64,000 nt of DNA from JAIQFF01 sp963725615 (GTDB lineage Bacteria; Acidobacteriota; Terriglobia; Terriglobales; Acidobacteriaceae): positions 186,001 through 250,000 of the forward strand of contig CAVRZO010000003.1 in NCBI GenBank assembly GCA_963725615.1, in the 5' to 3' direction. Positions 16,382 to 24,725 of this stretch are shown here, in pieces; the first letter of the stretch is position 1, and each line of letters opens with the position of its first letter. A program made the translations under genes and the position numbers. A model generated the notes under the pieces. It was not told the origin of the DNA, searched no databases, and saw only the letters and a program-made list of their open reading frames with translations.

Positions 16382-17518
16382 TCAAAAGGGCCGGGAACGC
16401 AGGAATTTCTCGCGGTCTTGGGGGGAAGAAATTTCTGTCGCCAGCGCCTGGTAGAGCTCCTCGACCGACCGGGCATGGGCTGCGGCACGGCCCACGATGA
16501 CCTTGGCCATGGGCCCGATAAAGCCCGCGAGGTTCTTCCTGGCGGTTTCGAGCACCAACGGGTCAAACGTCTTCGAGCCTCGAGAAGAAGGCGTCTTGTA
16601 CGCTGCAGGATGGCTTGGGACATCCACGGTCGCGGTAGGGATGGAATTGGAGTCCGAGGTTTTTGGGAGATCCAGATCCTGCAGGGCTTCCCGAAATTCC
16701 TCCGCCGTCTGAAAGCGGGCTGACGGCTGCTTTTCCAGCGCCTTCTCGATAATGTCGGAAAGCGCAGCAGGTATTTCTGGAACCAGAGCCATCGGAGCAA
16801 CGGGAATGCTTTCCAGGTGCGCCTTGAGGATGGCGTAGTAACTGTCACCTTTAAATGGAACCTGCCCCGTTACCATTTCATACAGGGTCACTCCAACCGA
16901 ATAGAGATCGGCCCGGCCATCCAGAGGCATAGCTTTCATTTGCTCCGGCGACATGTAATAAAGGGTTCCCACCGTTCCCCCGGTGATGGTCAGCCCGGGA
17001 TCGGCGGTCAAGCTGGCGATGCCGAAGTCGGTCAACTTCACCCGGTCGTCCGCGCTGATGAGAATATTCGATGGCTTGACGTCGCGGTGAAGAACTCCGG
17101 CGTGGTGAGCATGGCTCAGAGCGCTCAGCACCTGGGAGGCATAGTCCACGGCACGCCATAACTCAAGCCGGTGATGACCAAGTTTCCGGGAGAGGGAACT
17201 TCCCTCAACGTACTCCATGATCATCAGGACCTCTTCATTCACCCGGAAGGCGGTGCGAAACGACGTGATGTTGGGATGCTCCAGTTTGGCCAGCACCTTG
17301 ATTTCGCGCAGGAACCGCTCGGCCGCCTCGGATTCCCCGCTGCCGTAGGACAGCAGGCTCTTCATGGCGTCGACGCGATCGGAGATGACGTTGCGGACCT
17401 TGAAGACCTTGCCCATGCCGCCTTGTCCCAGCACGGCGATGATCTCGTAGTCGCCTACGGTTTTCCCGATCTCAGGGTTTGTTTGGGGCAACGGAATTAC
17501 CTCGAACCTCGGGAGCAT
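16382..17518 (-). CDS. Soluble Ser/Thr protein kinase (Hanks type)
   Basis: 378 residues. The kinase domain runs from about 21 to 290: Gly loop LGQGGMGKV, Lys in DAMKSLL, catalytic loop VLHRDVKPSNIL, DFG in LTDFGIAS, and PEQMK. No membrane segment. After a Pro/Ser linker, a conserved C-terminal helical module of about 75 residues (AGFIGPMAKVIVGRAA, ELYQALATEI, REKFL) resembles an extension seen in other bacterial kinases that I cannot name with confidence. The ATG at 17518 overlaps a TATAAT; the TTG at 17491, with GAGG about 8 bases upstream, is a good alternative start. Confidence 0.88.
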   Translation of the reverse strand: MLPRFEVIPLPQTNPEIGKTVGDYEIIAVLGQGGMGKVFKVRNVISDRVDAMKSLLSYGSGESEAAERFLREIKVLAKLEHPNITSFRTAFRVNEEVLMIMEYVEGSSLSRKLGHHRLELWRAVDYASQVLSALSHAHHAGVLHRDVKPSNILISADDRVKLTDFGIASLTADPGLTITGGTVGTLYYMSPEQMKAMPLDGRADLYSVGVTLYEMVTGQVPFKGDSYYAILKAHLESIPVAPMALVPEIPAALSDIIEKALEKQPSARFQTAEEFREALQDLDLPKTSDSNSIPTATVDVPSHPAAYKTPSSRGSKTFDPLVLETARKNLAGFIGPMAKVIVGRAAAHARSVEELYQALATEISSPQDREKFLRSRPF

Positions 17519-17539
17519 TATACGGCTGAATCGTGCGGG

Positions 17540-18208
17540 TTATTGTCGCGAGGCGGATGCCCCGGCGGCCAGTTCACGAAGCACGCTCAGAAACCCTGCG
17601 GCGGCCTGTTCATCGGAGAGAGCTTCCAGCGGTACCGTGGCGGCAATGTGAGGCGATTCGGAACGGAATCGTACGCTGATCAGGTTGTGCCCGCGCGCGG
17701 TCATCAAGGTATTGACCACGGGCGAAAGTTCCTGGGTCCACCGGGTGCGGGTCGTAAGCACGACGGGGCCGGGGCGGGAAATCGACCACTCCCTGGGCTG
17801 GGAAGACAAACGGCTGTGCCGTTGCGATAGCCAGCGATGACGGAACACATCGAGATGGAAGCTGGGCGTGTTGTCCAGGTCAGCTTCAAACGTAAGAGTC
17901 TCTTTCTGCTTGTGCCAGATGCTGACAAACCATCGGAACGGGATCGGCCGAGGACGCAGGCGGATGGTCACCCGGGCATTGTCGAACCAGTGAGTTGGGA
18001 AGCCGAAGTGGGCCTGCAGAAGACTCTGACTCAGCCAGCGGGAGTCGAGCATTTGACCTTTGTTGGAGCAGGCGGCTTCGACCCAGTGCAGCGCTGCGGC
18101 GCCCTTGCGGCGGTTGTAGCGCGCAAAATAAAAAAACCACGCCGCCAGCAAGACCACCGCGCTGAGCACGTCAATGAGCACCAAGCGTCCCACAGGGCCT
18201 CTTTGCAA
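17540..18208 (-). CDS. Hypothetical membrane-anchored protein
   Basis: 222 residues with one N-terminal TM segment (about 8-28, VLIDVLSAVVLLAAWFFYF), then a soluble region rich in Arg, Trp and Phe. No known domain is recognised. The frame begins with TTG at 18208; a GTG at 18193 preceded by AAAGAGG is a credible alternative. TAGTAT ends directly upstream of the TTG. It lies just upstream of the Ser/Thr kinase on the same strand and is divergent from rimI. Confidence 0.6.
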   Translation of the reverse strand: MQRGPVGRLVLIDVLSAVVLLAAWFFYFARYNRRKGAAALHWVEAACSNKGQMLDSRWLSQSLLQAHFGFPTHWFDNARVTIRLRPRPIPFRWFVSIWHKQKETLTFEADLDNTPSFHLDVFRHRWLSQRHSRLSSQPREWSISRPGPVVLTTRTRWTQELSPVVNTLMTARGHNLISVRFRSESPHIAATVPLEALSDEQAAAGFLSVLRELAAGASASRQ

Positions 18209-18319
18209 ATACTACGACTTGTGACGCAAGTACCGCAACAGGTTCCTCCGTCTTTTCGTGGGCGCGGCCCCAGCCCGCGTCGGACCGGCGCCGACCGGGG
18301 CACATACCGGCTTCCCGAC

Positions 18320-18325
18320 TACAAT
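18320..18325 (+). promoter_or_regulatory. -10 hexamer TACAAT of rimI
   Basis: TACAAT, the spacer AAATCC, then GTG at 18332. Spacing of 6 bases and no ribosome site, so probably leaderless. Confidence 0.5.
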
Positions 18326-18331
18326 AAATCC

Positions 18332-18877
18332 GTGCAATTCGCCTTGCGAGACTTCCGGCCCGAACAATTCGAGATCCTGTGGCGCATTGATCAGCAGTGC
18401 TTTGCGCCAGGGATTTCGTACAGCCGCATGGAACTCGCCACGTATTTGCAGCGGCCCGGCGCGTTTGCCCTGGTGGCGGATACGTCCGAAGTGAGCCAGA
18501 CTGGCACATTGGGTAGGACGGTCGAGCAGTCCTGGCCTGGGGCAATGACTGTGGGATTTATTGTTGCCGAAACGGGAAGCCGCGGTACCGGACACATCAT
18601 TACCATAGACGTTCTGCCCAGCGCTCGCGGGGCGGGCGCTGGATCGAAGTTGCTGGGAGGGGCCGAGGAGCGCTTGCGTGCCCTGCACTGCCACTCGGTG
18701 ATTCTTGAAACCGCCGTGGATAACACGCCGGCACTGTCTTTTTACAAGCGGCATCAATACTCCGTAATCAAGACGCTGCCGCGGTACTATTCGAACGGCG
18801 TAGACGCCTTCGTGCTAAAGAAAGATTTGCTTTCGCCGCCGGAGCCAGCTAAGTTGCCTCGACAACAGAGAGCCTAA
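18332..18877 (+). CDS. rimI: GNAT acetyltransferase, RimI-like
   Basis: 181 residues from GTG 18332; the open frame extends far upstream, but that part is antisense to the neighbouring gene and not protein-like. The acetyl-CoA fold shows ITIDVLPSARGAGAGSKLL near 90-110 and the RimI-type tail ETAVDNTPALSFYKRHQY followed by YYSNGVDAFVLKK. RimI acetylates the N-terminal Ala of ribosomal protein S18; other GNAT targets are possible. The stop TAA shares its last base with the ATG of pheA, so the two are translationally coupled. Confidence 0.82.
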   Translation: MQFALRDFRPEQFEILWRIDQQCFAPGISYSRMELATYLQRPGAFALVADTSEVSQTGTLGRTVEQSWPGAMTVGFIVAETGSRGTGHIITIDVLPSARGAGAGSKLLGGAEERLRALHCHSVILETAVDNTPALSFYKRHQYSVIKTLPRYYSNGVDAFVLKKDLLSPPEPAKLPRQQRA

Positions 18878-19710
18878 TGACCAACCGCTCAACCACCAAG
18901 AAAACGAAAATTGCGATCCAGGGAGAAGCCGGCTCCTTCAGTCACGAAGCCGCCCGGCGCATGGTTCCGGGCTGCGAAATTGTGTCCTGTGCGCGCTCGG
19001 TCGAGGTTTTTGACCGCGTGCAAAATGGTTCGGTGGCTGCTGCTGTCATCCCCATCGAGAATTCACTGGCGGGCTCCGTGACCGAGCATTTTGACCTGTT
19101 GCTGGCGCGCCAGGTTTTCATCGAAAAAGAATTTCTGTTGCGCATCGTACACAACCTGATAGCGGCGCCGGGAGTCAGGCGCAGCGATCTGCGCCGCGCC
19201 TACTCGCATCCCGTGGCCTTGGAGCAGTGCCGCGACTTCTTCGCCCGGAATCTGAAGATTCAACCGACGCCCTTCTATGACACAGCCGGCAGCGTCAAGC
19301 ATGTGATCGAAGACAAGTTGCGGGATGCCGCGGGAATCGCAGGCGCCCAGGCAGCGAAGGCGTACAAAGGACACATTCTGGCCGCGGGCATCGAAGACGA
19401 CAAACGTAACTTCACCCGCTTCTTTCTGATCCGCAAAACGCGGCGCGTTCTTCCTGGGGCCAACAAGACTTCGATCGCCTTCAGCGTCAAGAACATTCCA
19501 GGAGCGCTATTCAAGGCGCTTGCGGTTTTTGCTCTGCGCGACATCAGCCTGACCAAGATCGAGTCGCGCCCGTTGCGCGGACGACCATGGGAATATGTGT
19601 TCTATGCCGACTTTCTCCGCGGAGATGACGAATCGGCCCGCAACGCTCTGCGCCATCTCAGCGAAGTGGCCGACTTGGTAAAGGTGTTGGGAATCTATCC
19701 GGCCGCTTGA
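18877..19710 (+). CDS. pheA: Prephenate dehydratase with ACT domain
   Basis: 277 residues. The catalytic domain opens with IQGEAGSFSHEAA (residues 12-24) and contains PIENSLAGSV near 58 and the TRFF motif near 183. The C-terminal ACT domain (about 195-275) has the Phe-sensing signature TKIESRPLRGRPWEY. It converts prephenate to phenylpyruvate in phenylalanine synthesis and should be inhibited by phenylalanine. No chorismate mutase domain is fused. It overlaps rimI by one base. Confidence 0.94.
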   Translation: MTNRSTTKKTKIAIQGEAGSFSHEAARRMVPGCEIVSCARSVEVFDRVQNGSVAAAVIPIENSLAGSVTEHFDLLLARQVFIEKEFLLRIVHNLIAAPGVRRSDLRRAYSHPVALEQCRDFFARNLKIQPTPFYDTAGSVKHVIEDKLRDAAGIAGAQAAKAYKGHILAAGIEDDKRNFTRFFLIRKTRRVLPGANKTSIAFSVKNIPGALFKALAVFALRDISLTKIESRPLRGRPWEYVFYADFLRGDDESARNALRHLSEVADLVKVLGIYPAA

Positions 19711-19719
19711 AAGATGTTA

Positions 19720-19842
19720 TGTGGGGCGGGCGCCCTCGCCCGCCGCTTTTGAAGTTGGGTTTATGTGTCTTGGGCAGTCAGTTGTCGATTTTGGGTCAAA
19801 GGTCAAGGTCTAAGGCGGCGGACAAGAGTGTCCGCCTTACAA
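19720..19842. repeat. REPIN-like pair, GGGCGCCCTCGCCC family, copy 2
   Basis: The left arm (19720-19750) matches the family exactly. The right arm (about 19812-19842) is a divergent variant reading GGCGGCGGACAAGAGTGTCC, where the hairpin itself is conserved by compensating changes. It lies between pheA and lon. Confidence 0.85.
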
Positions 19843-19984
19843 ACCCATTTTGGGGCGTCCAACGGTCACCAAACGGTCTCTGCACCTTCGATTGGGTACA
19901 AAGCTCGCGATTAGGGTTTAGAATCCAAATACTTTCAGGTGGATAGATGGCCCTGCATCCTTCCGGGCCCTGATGTCATCAAAA

Positions 19985-20005
19985 CTTGAGCACAAGACAC
20001 TCAAG
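19985..20005 (+). promoter_or_regulatory. HAIR-like HspR operator in front of lon
   Basis: CTTGAGC, 7 bases, ACTCAAG: 13 of 14 positions match the HAIR consensus CTTGAGT-N7-ACTCAAG bound by HspR in actinobacteria. It ends 7 bases before the lon ATG and overlaps the ribosome site AAGGTG, a position suited to blocking initiation or elongation. An HspR-type gene is at 40988-41386. Confidence 0.78.
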
Positions 20006-20012
20006 GTGAAAA

Positions 20013-22442
20013 ATGGCAGAGAAAACGCGCGCTGAGCGAAATACCAAGCCAAAAGAAGAAGAAACTGGGATTCTGCCGATCCTGCCGGTGCGGGATACGG
20101 TACTTTTCCCCCATGCCGTGCTGCCCCTGACCGTGGGTCGGGAGAGTTCGGTTCAGCTCATTAACTCACTGGGCGAAGACAAGACTATCGTCGTGGTGGC
20201 GCAGCGGGAAGCCCGCGTCGATGCCCCACAAGCCAGCGATCTGTACACCGTTGGGACCCTGGCGGTCGTCCACAAAGTAGTAAAAATGCCCAACCAGAGC
20301 CTGTTCGTTTTTGCCGAGGGTCTGGAACGGGTGCGACTTACTGAATTCTCGCAACTGACGCCGTTTATGCGCGGCCGCGTGGATTCGGTGCCCGAGGCCA
20401 TTCCGCCGAAAAGCTCCGAGGTGGAAGCGCTGCAGCGGAACGTTCTTACGTTGTTCCAGCAAATCGTGGCCGGCTCGCCGACCCTCTCAGATGAGCTTTC
20501 GACCGTGGCCATGAACATTGACGAGCCGGGGCGCCTGGTGGATTTCATCGCGTCCTCGTTGCCTTCGCTCTCCACCGCCGACAAACAGGACACTCTCGAA
20601 ACTACCGATGTCCGGGTGCGTCTGGAAAAGATAAACCAGCATTTGGCGAAGGAGCTGGAAGTTCAGCAGCTGCGCAACAAAATCCAGTCCGAAGTTCAGG
20701 ACCGGGTACAGCAGACACAGCGTGAGTACTACCTGCGCGAACAGATGAAAGCCATCCAGAAAGAATTGGGTGAGCAGGACGAAGGCGCGCGCGACACCGA
20801 AGAGCTTCGCCAGAAGATTGACAACGCGGGCATGCCCGACGAAGTTAAGAAAGAAGCCCTGAAGGAATTGGGCCGGCTCGCCCGCATGTCCCCCATGGCG
20901 GCGGATTACTCCGTGACCCGCAACTATGTGGAATGGCTGGCGGCGCTGCCTTGGGCGAAAACTTCCGGCGGTGAAGTCGACATTTTGAAAGCCAAGGAAA
21001 TTCTCGATACCGATCACTACGACCTGAAGAAGGTCAAAGATCGCATCCTGGATTATCTTTCGGTGCGCCGCTTGAAGCCGGGAATGAAAGGTCCCATCCT
21101 CTGCTTCGTAGGACCTCCGGGCGTGGGCAAGACCTCGCTGGGCAAGTCCATCGCACGAGCTCTGGGGCGGAAATTCGTCCGCATTTCACTGGGCGGTGTC
21201 CACGATGAAGCTGAGATTCGCGGTCACCGGCGTACTTACATCGGCGCGTTGCCCGGACAAATCATTCAGGGCATCCGCCGAGCCGAGACTAAAGATCCGG
21301 TGTTCATGCTCGACGAAATCGACAAAGTCGGGCGCGATTTCCGCGGCGATCCTGCTTCAGCCCTGCTCGAAGCTCTGGATCCCGAACAGAATTCGACTTT
21401 CCGGGACAACTACCTGGATGTGACGTTCGATCTTTCGAAGGTGCTCTTTATTACGACCGCGAACATGCTGGATCCGATCGCGGAGCCTTTGCGTGACCGC
21501 ATGGAGATCATCGAACTCCAGGGTTATACGGAAGAAGAAAAGGTGCACATTGCTTTTCAATACCTCATCCCGAGGCAGATTGAAGAGAACGGCGTAACCG
21601 CGGAGCAGATTGAGTTTCCAAAAGAGGGCGTTGGCTACATCATCCGGCACTACACGCGCGAAGCCGGCGTACGCAATCTCGAACGCAACATCGGTACCAT
21701 CTGCCGCAAGCAGGCGCGCCGTCTGGCCGAAGGCAAAACCGACAAGCTGATTGTGACCAAGGAAGTCGTCCAGGAATTTCTGGGCGGAATCAAGGTCCGC
21801 AGCGAAGGCGAGATTGCCGAGCGTACCAAGCGTGCAGGCGTGGTCGTAGGTCTGGCCTGGACGCCTTCCGGTGGCGACGTGTTGTTTGTCGAAGCCAACA
21901 CCATGAAGGGCAAGGGCGGCTTCACCATGACCGGACAGATCGGCCAGGTGATGCAGGAATCCATGCAGGCAGCCCTGACCTGGGTGCGGTCGAATGCAGC
22001 CATACTTGGGATCCCGGAGAATTTCTTCGCCGAGCACGACATTCACATTCACGTGCCGGCGGGAGCGATTCCGAAAGACGGTCCTTCGGCGGGAGTCACC
22101 ATGGCGACGGCTCTGGTGTCACTGTTGACGGGTCACCCGGTGCGTCCGTTGACCGCTATGACTGGTGAAATCACGCTGAGTGGAGACGTTCTGCCCATCG
22201 GCGGGGTCAAGGAAAAGGTCCTGGCAGCCAAGCGTGCGGGTGTCCAGGACGTGATCCTCCCGGCGGACAACAAGACGAACCTGGAGGAAGACCTGACCCC
22301 TGAGCAGCTCGAGAATATCCGGGTGCACTATGTGAAGACCATTCACGAGGTCCTGGCCCTGGCGCTGCCTCACACGCCGCGCGAGGAGAAACAGGACGAA
22401 GAGGAGAGGGAAAAGGTCCTCAGCGCTCAGGGCGCCTCGTAA
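20013..22442 (+). CDS. lon: ATP-dependent Lon protease
   Basis: 809 residues, full length. The N-terminal substrate-binding domain opens with LPILPVRDTVLFPHAVLPL; the AAA+ module has Walker A GPPGVGKTS from residue 367 and Walker B VFMLDEIDK near 431. The protease domain carries the dyad Ser692 in KDGPSAGV and Lys735 in GGVKEKV, 43 residues apart as usual. It degrades damaged and regulatory proteins in the cytoplasm. A HAIR-like operator 7 bases upstream suggests heat-shock control by HspR. The ribosome site is AAGGTG. A hairpin terminator follows at 22467. Confidence 0.97.
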   Translation: MAEKTRAERNTKPKEEETGILPILPVRDTVLFPHAVLPLTVGRESSVQLINSLGEDKTIVVVAQREARVDAPQASDLYTVGTLAVVHKVVKMPNQSLFVFAEGLERVRLTEFSQLTPFMRGRVDSVPEAIPPKSSEVEALQRNVLTLFQQIVAGSPTLSDELSTVAMNIDEPGRLVDFIASSLPSLSTADKQDTLETTDVRVRLEKINQHLAKELEVQQLRNKIQSEVQDRVQQTQREYYLREQMKAIQKELGEQDEGARDTEELRQKIDNAGMPDEVKKEALKELGRLARMSPMAADYSVTRNYVEWLAALPWAKTSGGEVDILKAKEILDTDHYDLKKVKDRILDYLSVRRLKPGMKGPILCFVGPPGVGKTSLGKSIARALGRKFVRISLGGVHDEAEIRGHRRTYIGALPGQIIQGIRRAETKDPVFMLDEIDKVGRDFRGDPASALLEALDPEQNSTFRDNYLDVTFDLSKVLFITTANMLDPIAEPLRDRMEIIELQGYTEEEKVHIAFQYLIPRQIEENGVTAEQIEFPKEGVGYIIRHYTREAGVRNLERNIGTICRKQARRLAEGKTDKLIVTKEVVQEFLGGIKVRSEGEIAERTKRAGVVVGLAWTPSGGDVLFVEANTMKGKGGFTMTGQIGQVMQESMQAALTWVRSNAAILGIPENFFAEHDIHIHVPAGAIPKDGPSAGVTMATALVSLLTGHPVRPLTAMTGEITLSGDVLPIGGVKEKVLAAKRAGVQDVILPADNKTNLEEDLTPEQLENIRVHYVKTIHEVLALALPHTPREEKQDEEEREKVLSAQGAS

Positions 22443-22466
22443 GTCCGCCACATTTTTGGGCCATCC

Positions 22467-22502
22467 ATGCCAGTTCTCACATGACCGGGAGCTGGCATTT
22501 TG
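22467..22502 (+). terminator. Terminator after lon
   Basis: The stem ATGCCAG with CTGGCAT, extended by CTC/GAG, has a loop near CACATGACC and is followed by TTTGCTT. The U-tract is short, so strength is moderate. Confidence 0.55.
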
Positions 22503-22624
22503 CTTGCCCGGTAAGTGCTTGCGTGTCAGCACGATGGTACATGTTCAACCGTATAAAACTATTGCCGCTCAGGGGTGTTTAATTCATATGAGAGCGGCGC
22601 CGCTTGGCCGCAGCGAGGAACAAT

Positions 22625-24583
22625 ATGCCAAAGACATACCGCGGGTGGTTAATTGGAGTTGTCGTGTTGGGCGTATTGCTGATGCTGCGAAGCCCGGCAA
22701 TATCGGTGGCGCAAGATCAAGATCAGGACCAGGATCAAGTCGCGCAAGGTCCAGAGGCGCAAGATGGTCCAGAAGCGCAGGAACAGGGCGACCAAGATCC
22801 GCCCAGCCGTGTGGCGCGAATGAACTACGCGCAGGGGTCAGTGAGTTTCCAGCCTGGCGGAGAAGGCGACTGGGTGACCGCAGTGCCCAACCGGCCGCTG
22901 ACCACGGGCGATAACCTTTGGACTGACCAGGGCTCGCGCGCCGAAATGCATGTTGGCTCGACCGCGATACGACTGGCGCCAGAAACCAGCGTCACGTTCC
23001 TCGATCTTGACGACAGCACCACGCGACTGCGCCTGTCCGCAGGCACGGTCATTTTGCGGGTCCGCCATCTCGACGACGGCGACGTGTTCGAAGTAGACAC
23101 TCCCAATCTGGCGTTCAATCTGCAGCATCCCGGCGAATACCGGGTTGACGTCGACAGCAATGGGGACATGACGAATGTCAGCGTCTTCAGCGGCCGCGGC
23201 GAAGTCACCGGCGGCGGATATTCTTACACCGTCGTGGCCGGCCAGTCGGCACGCTTTTCCGGCACCGACCAGCTGAACTACGACATTGCACAATTGCCGC
23301 GTGCCGATGATTTCGACAACTGGGCATTCGAGCGCGACCATCGCGAAGATGGCGCCGAATCCGGCAACTATGTTTCACAAGAGATGACGGGCTACGAAGA
23401 CCTCGATGACTACGGCCGCTGGCAATACGTTGGCGGCTATGGAACCGTCTGGGTTCCGTCGGGCGTGGCCTCGGATTGGGCGCCCTACCGCAACGGCCAC
23501 TGGGCATACATCGATCCCTGGGGATGGACCTGGGTGGAAGATGAGCCCTGGGGCTTTGCACCCTTTCACTACGGACGCTGGGCCTATGCCGGAAACCGCT
23601 GGTGCTGGGTGCCGGGTCCTGTCGCCGTCAGGCCGGTGTATGCGCCGGCGCTGGTGGCCTTTGTCGGCGGCATTGGGATCTCGATCGGGGGAGGCCCGGG
23701 CGTGGGCTGGTTCCCGCTGGCTCCCGGTGAAGTCTATGTGCCCTATTATCGGGGCAGCCGCCGCTACGTGGAACGGGTCAACGTAACCAACACCGTGGTG
23801 AACGTCACCCGGGTGACCACCATCTACAATCAGCGCAACGTTACGAACATCACCTACGTGAACCAGCGGGTGAACAATGGCGTGACCCTGGTTTCACGCG
23901 ACACGTTCGTGAATGCACGTCCAGTAGCGCGTAATCTTGGCCGTTTCGACGTGAGGCAACTGGAGAATGCGCGGGTCGAGCGCCGCATCGACGTGCAGCC
24001 CATCCGGGCCAGCGTATTGGGCTCGGGCGCTCCTGCCCGCTTCAGGCCGCCGCAGGCGATCATCAACCGCCAGGTGGTTGCAACTCAGAGACCGGCTCCT
24101 CTCCGCCAGCCTTTCGATCAGCGGCAGGGGGCTAACAATATCCGCACCGAGCGGCCTGGTGAACGGCCACGGCAAACAGGCACACCTGTGCTCCGCAGTC
24201 CAGGCACGGATCGTCCACTGGCGCGACCGCAACAGCCCGTGAGCCCGCCTGAGAACGCGGTTCACCCTCAATTTCCACGGCCCGACGCTCGTCCGCAGCA
24301 GCCGAATGTAGCCCCGCGGGTGGCCGAACCAATGCGTCCGCATCAAGGCGCGGTCAATCAGAACGACAATCGCCCATCACAAGGCTGGTCGCATCCGCAG
24401 GCCAAGCCGGCGCCACCGGTGCAGGAGCGAAACCCGGCCCAGGCGCGTGACGATGAGAACAAGTTCCGCAACTGGCAGCAACAGCGCCAGCAGGCTGCCC
24501 CTGCCCAGAACCGCGCGCCCCAGGAGCAGCACCCGGCTCCACATCAGGCCCCGCACGACCAGGACAGGCGGCCAAAACCGTAG
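22625..24583 (+). CDS. Secreted FecR-domain protein with DUF6600 and proline-rich tail
   Basis: 652 residues from ATG 22625, with GAGGA about 7 bases upstream (a TTG at 22604 is less likely). The signal peptide or anchor is at 8-28, then an acidic Gln/Asp repeat (QDQDQDQDQ), then a FecR-like beta domain (about 60-210: MNYAQGSVSFQPGG, TTGDNLWTDQGSRAEM, LSAGTVILRV). DUF6600-type modules follow: YGRWQYVGGYGTVWVP, APYRNGHWAYIDPWGWTW and GWFPLAPGEVYVPYYRGS. The last 200 residues are disordered and rich in Pro, Gln and Arg. Probably periplasmic or outer-membrane associated; function unknown. No FecI or TonB partner is adjacent. Confidence 0.85.
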   Translation: MPKTYRGWLIGVVVLGVLLMLRSPAISVAQDQDQDQDQVAQGPEAQDGPEAQEQGDQDPPSRVARMNYAQGSVSFQPGGEGDWVTAVPNRPLTTGDNLWTDQGSRAEMHVGSTAIRLAPETSVTFLDLDDSTTRLRLSAGTVILRVRHLDDGDVFEVDTPNLAFNLQHPGEYRVDVDSNGDMTNVSVFSGRGEVTGGGYSYTVVAGQSARFSGTDQLNYDIAQLPRADDFDNWAFERDHREDGAESGNYVSQEMTGYEDLDDYGRWQYVGGYGTVWVPSGVASDWAPYRNGHWAYIDPWGWTWVEDEPWGFAPFHYGRWAYAGNRWCWVPGPVAVRPVYAPALVAFVGGIGISIGGGPGVGWFPLAPGEVYVPYYRGSRRYVERVNVTNTVVNVTRVTTIYNQRNVTNITYVNQRVNNGVTLVSRDTFVNARPVARNLGRFDVRQLENARVERRIDVQPIRASVLGSGAPARFRPPQAIINRQVVATQRPAPLRQPFDQRQGANNIRTERPGERPRQTGTPVLRSPGTDRPLARPQQPVSPPENAVHPQFPRPDARPQQPNVAPRVAEPMRPHQGAVNQNDNRPSQGWSHPQAKPAPPVQERNPAQARDDENKFRNWQQQRQQAAPAQNRAPQEQHPAPHQAPHDQDRRPKP

Positions 24584-24615
24584 GGTTCAGTTCGTCCGCA
24601 ACGCTGTTCAATTGA

Positions 24616-24653
24616 ATTGCCAGTCTCCAACCAGGGACTGGCAATTTCTTTTG
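24616..24653 (+). terminator. Terminator after the FecR-domain gene
   Basis: A 10-bp perfect stem, ATTGCCAGTC with GACTGGCAAT, a 10-base loop and the T-rich tail TTTCTTTTG. Strong intrinsic terminator isolating the FecR-domain gene from moaDE. Confidence 0.88.
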
Positions 24654-24725
24654 TGCGGGCCACGATCGCAGCCCGCGCGATAGACTACTGAGAACCGGGA
24701 ACTGGAAAATGCAAACCGGTTTTTT

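Noticed and set aside
17837..18331. Upstream extension of the rimI frame
   Set aside because: The extra 165 codons are antisense to the membrane-anchored hypothetical gene, and the TACAAT promoter sits just before GTG 18332.
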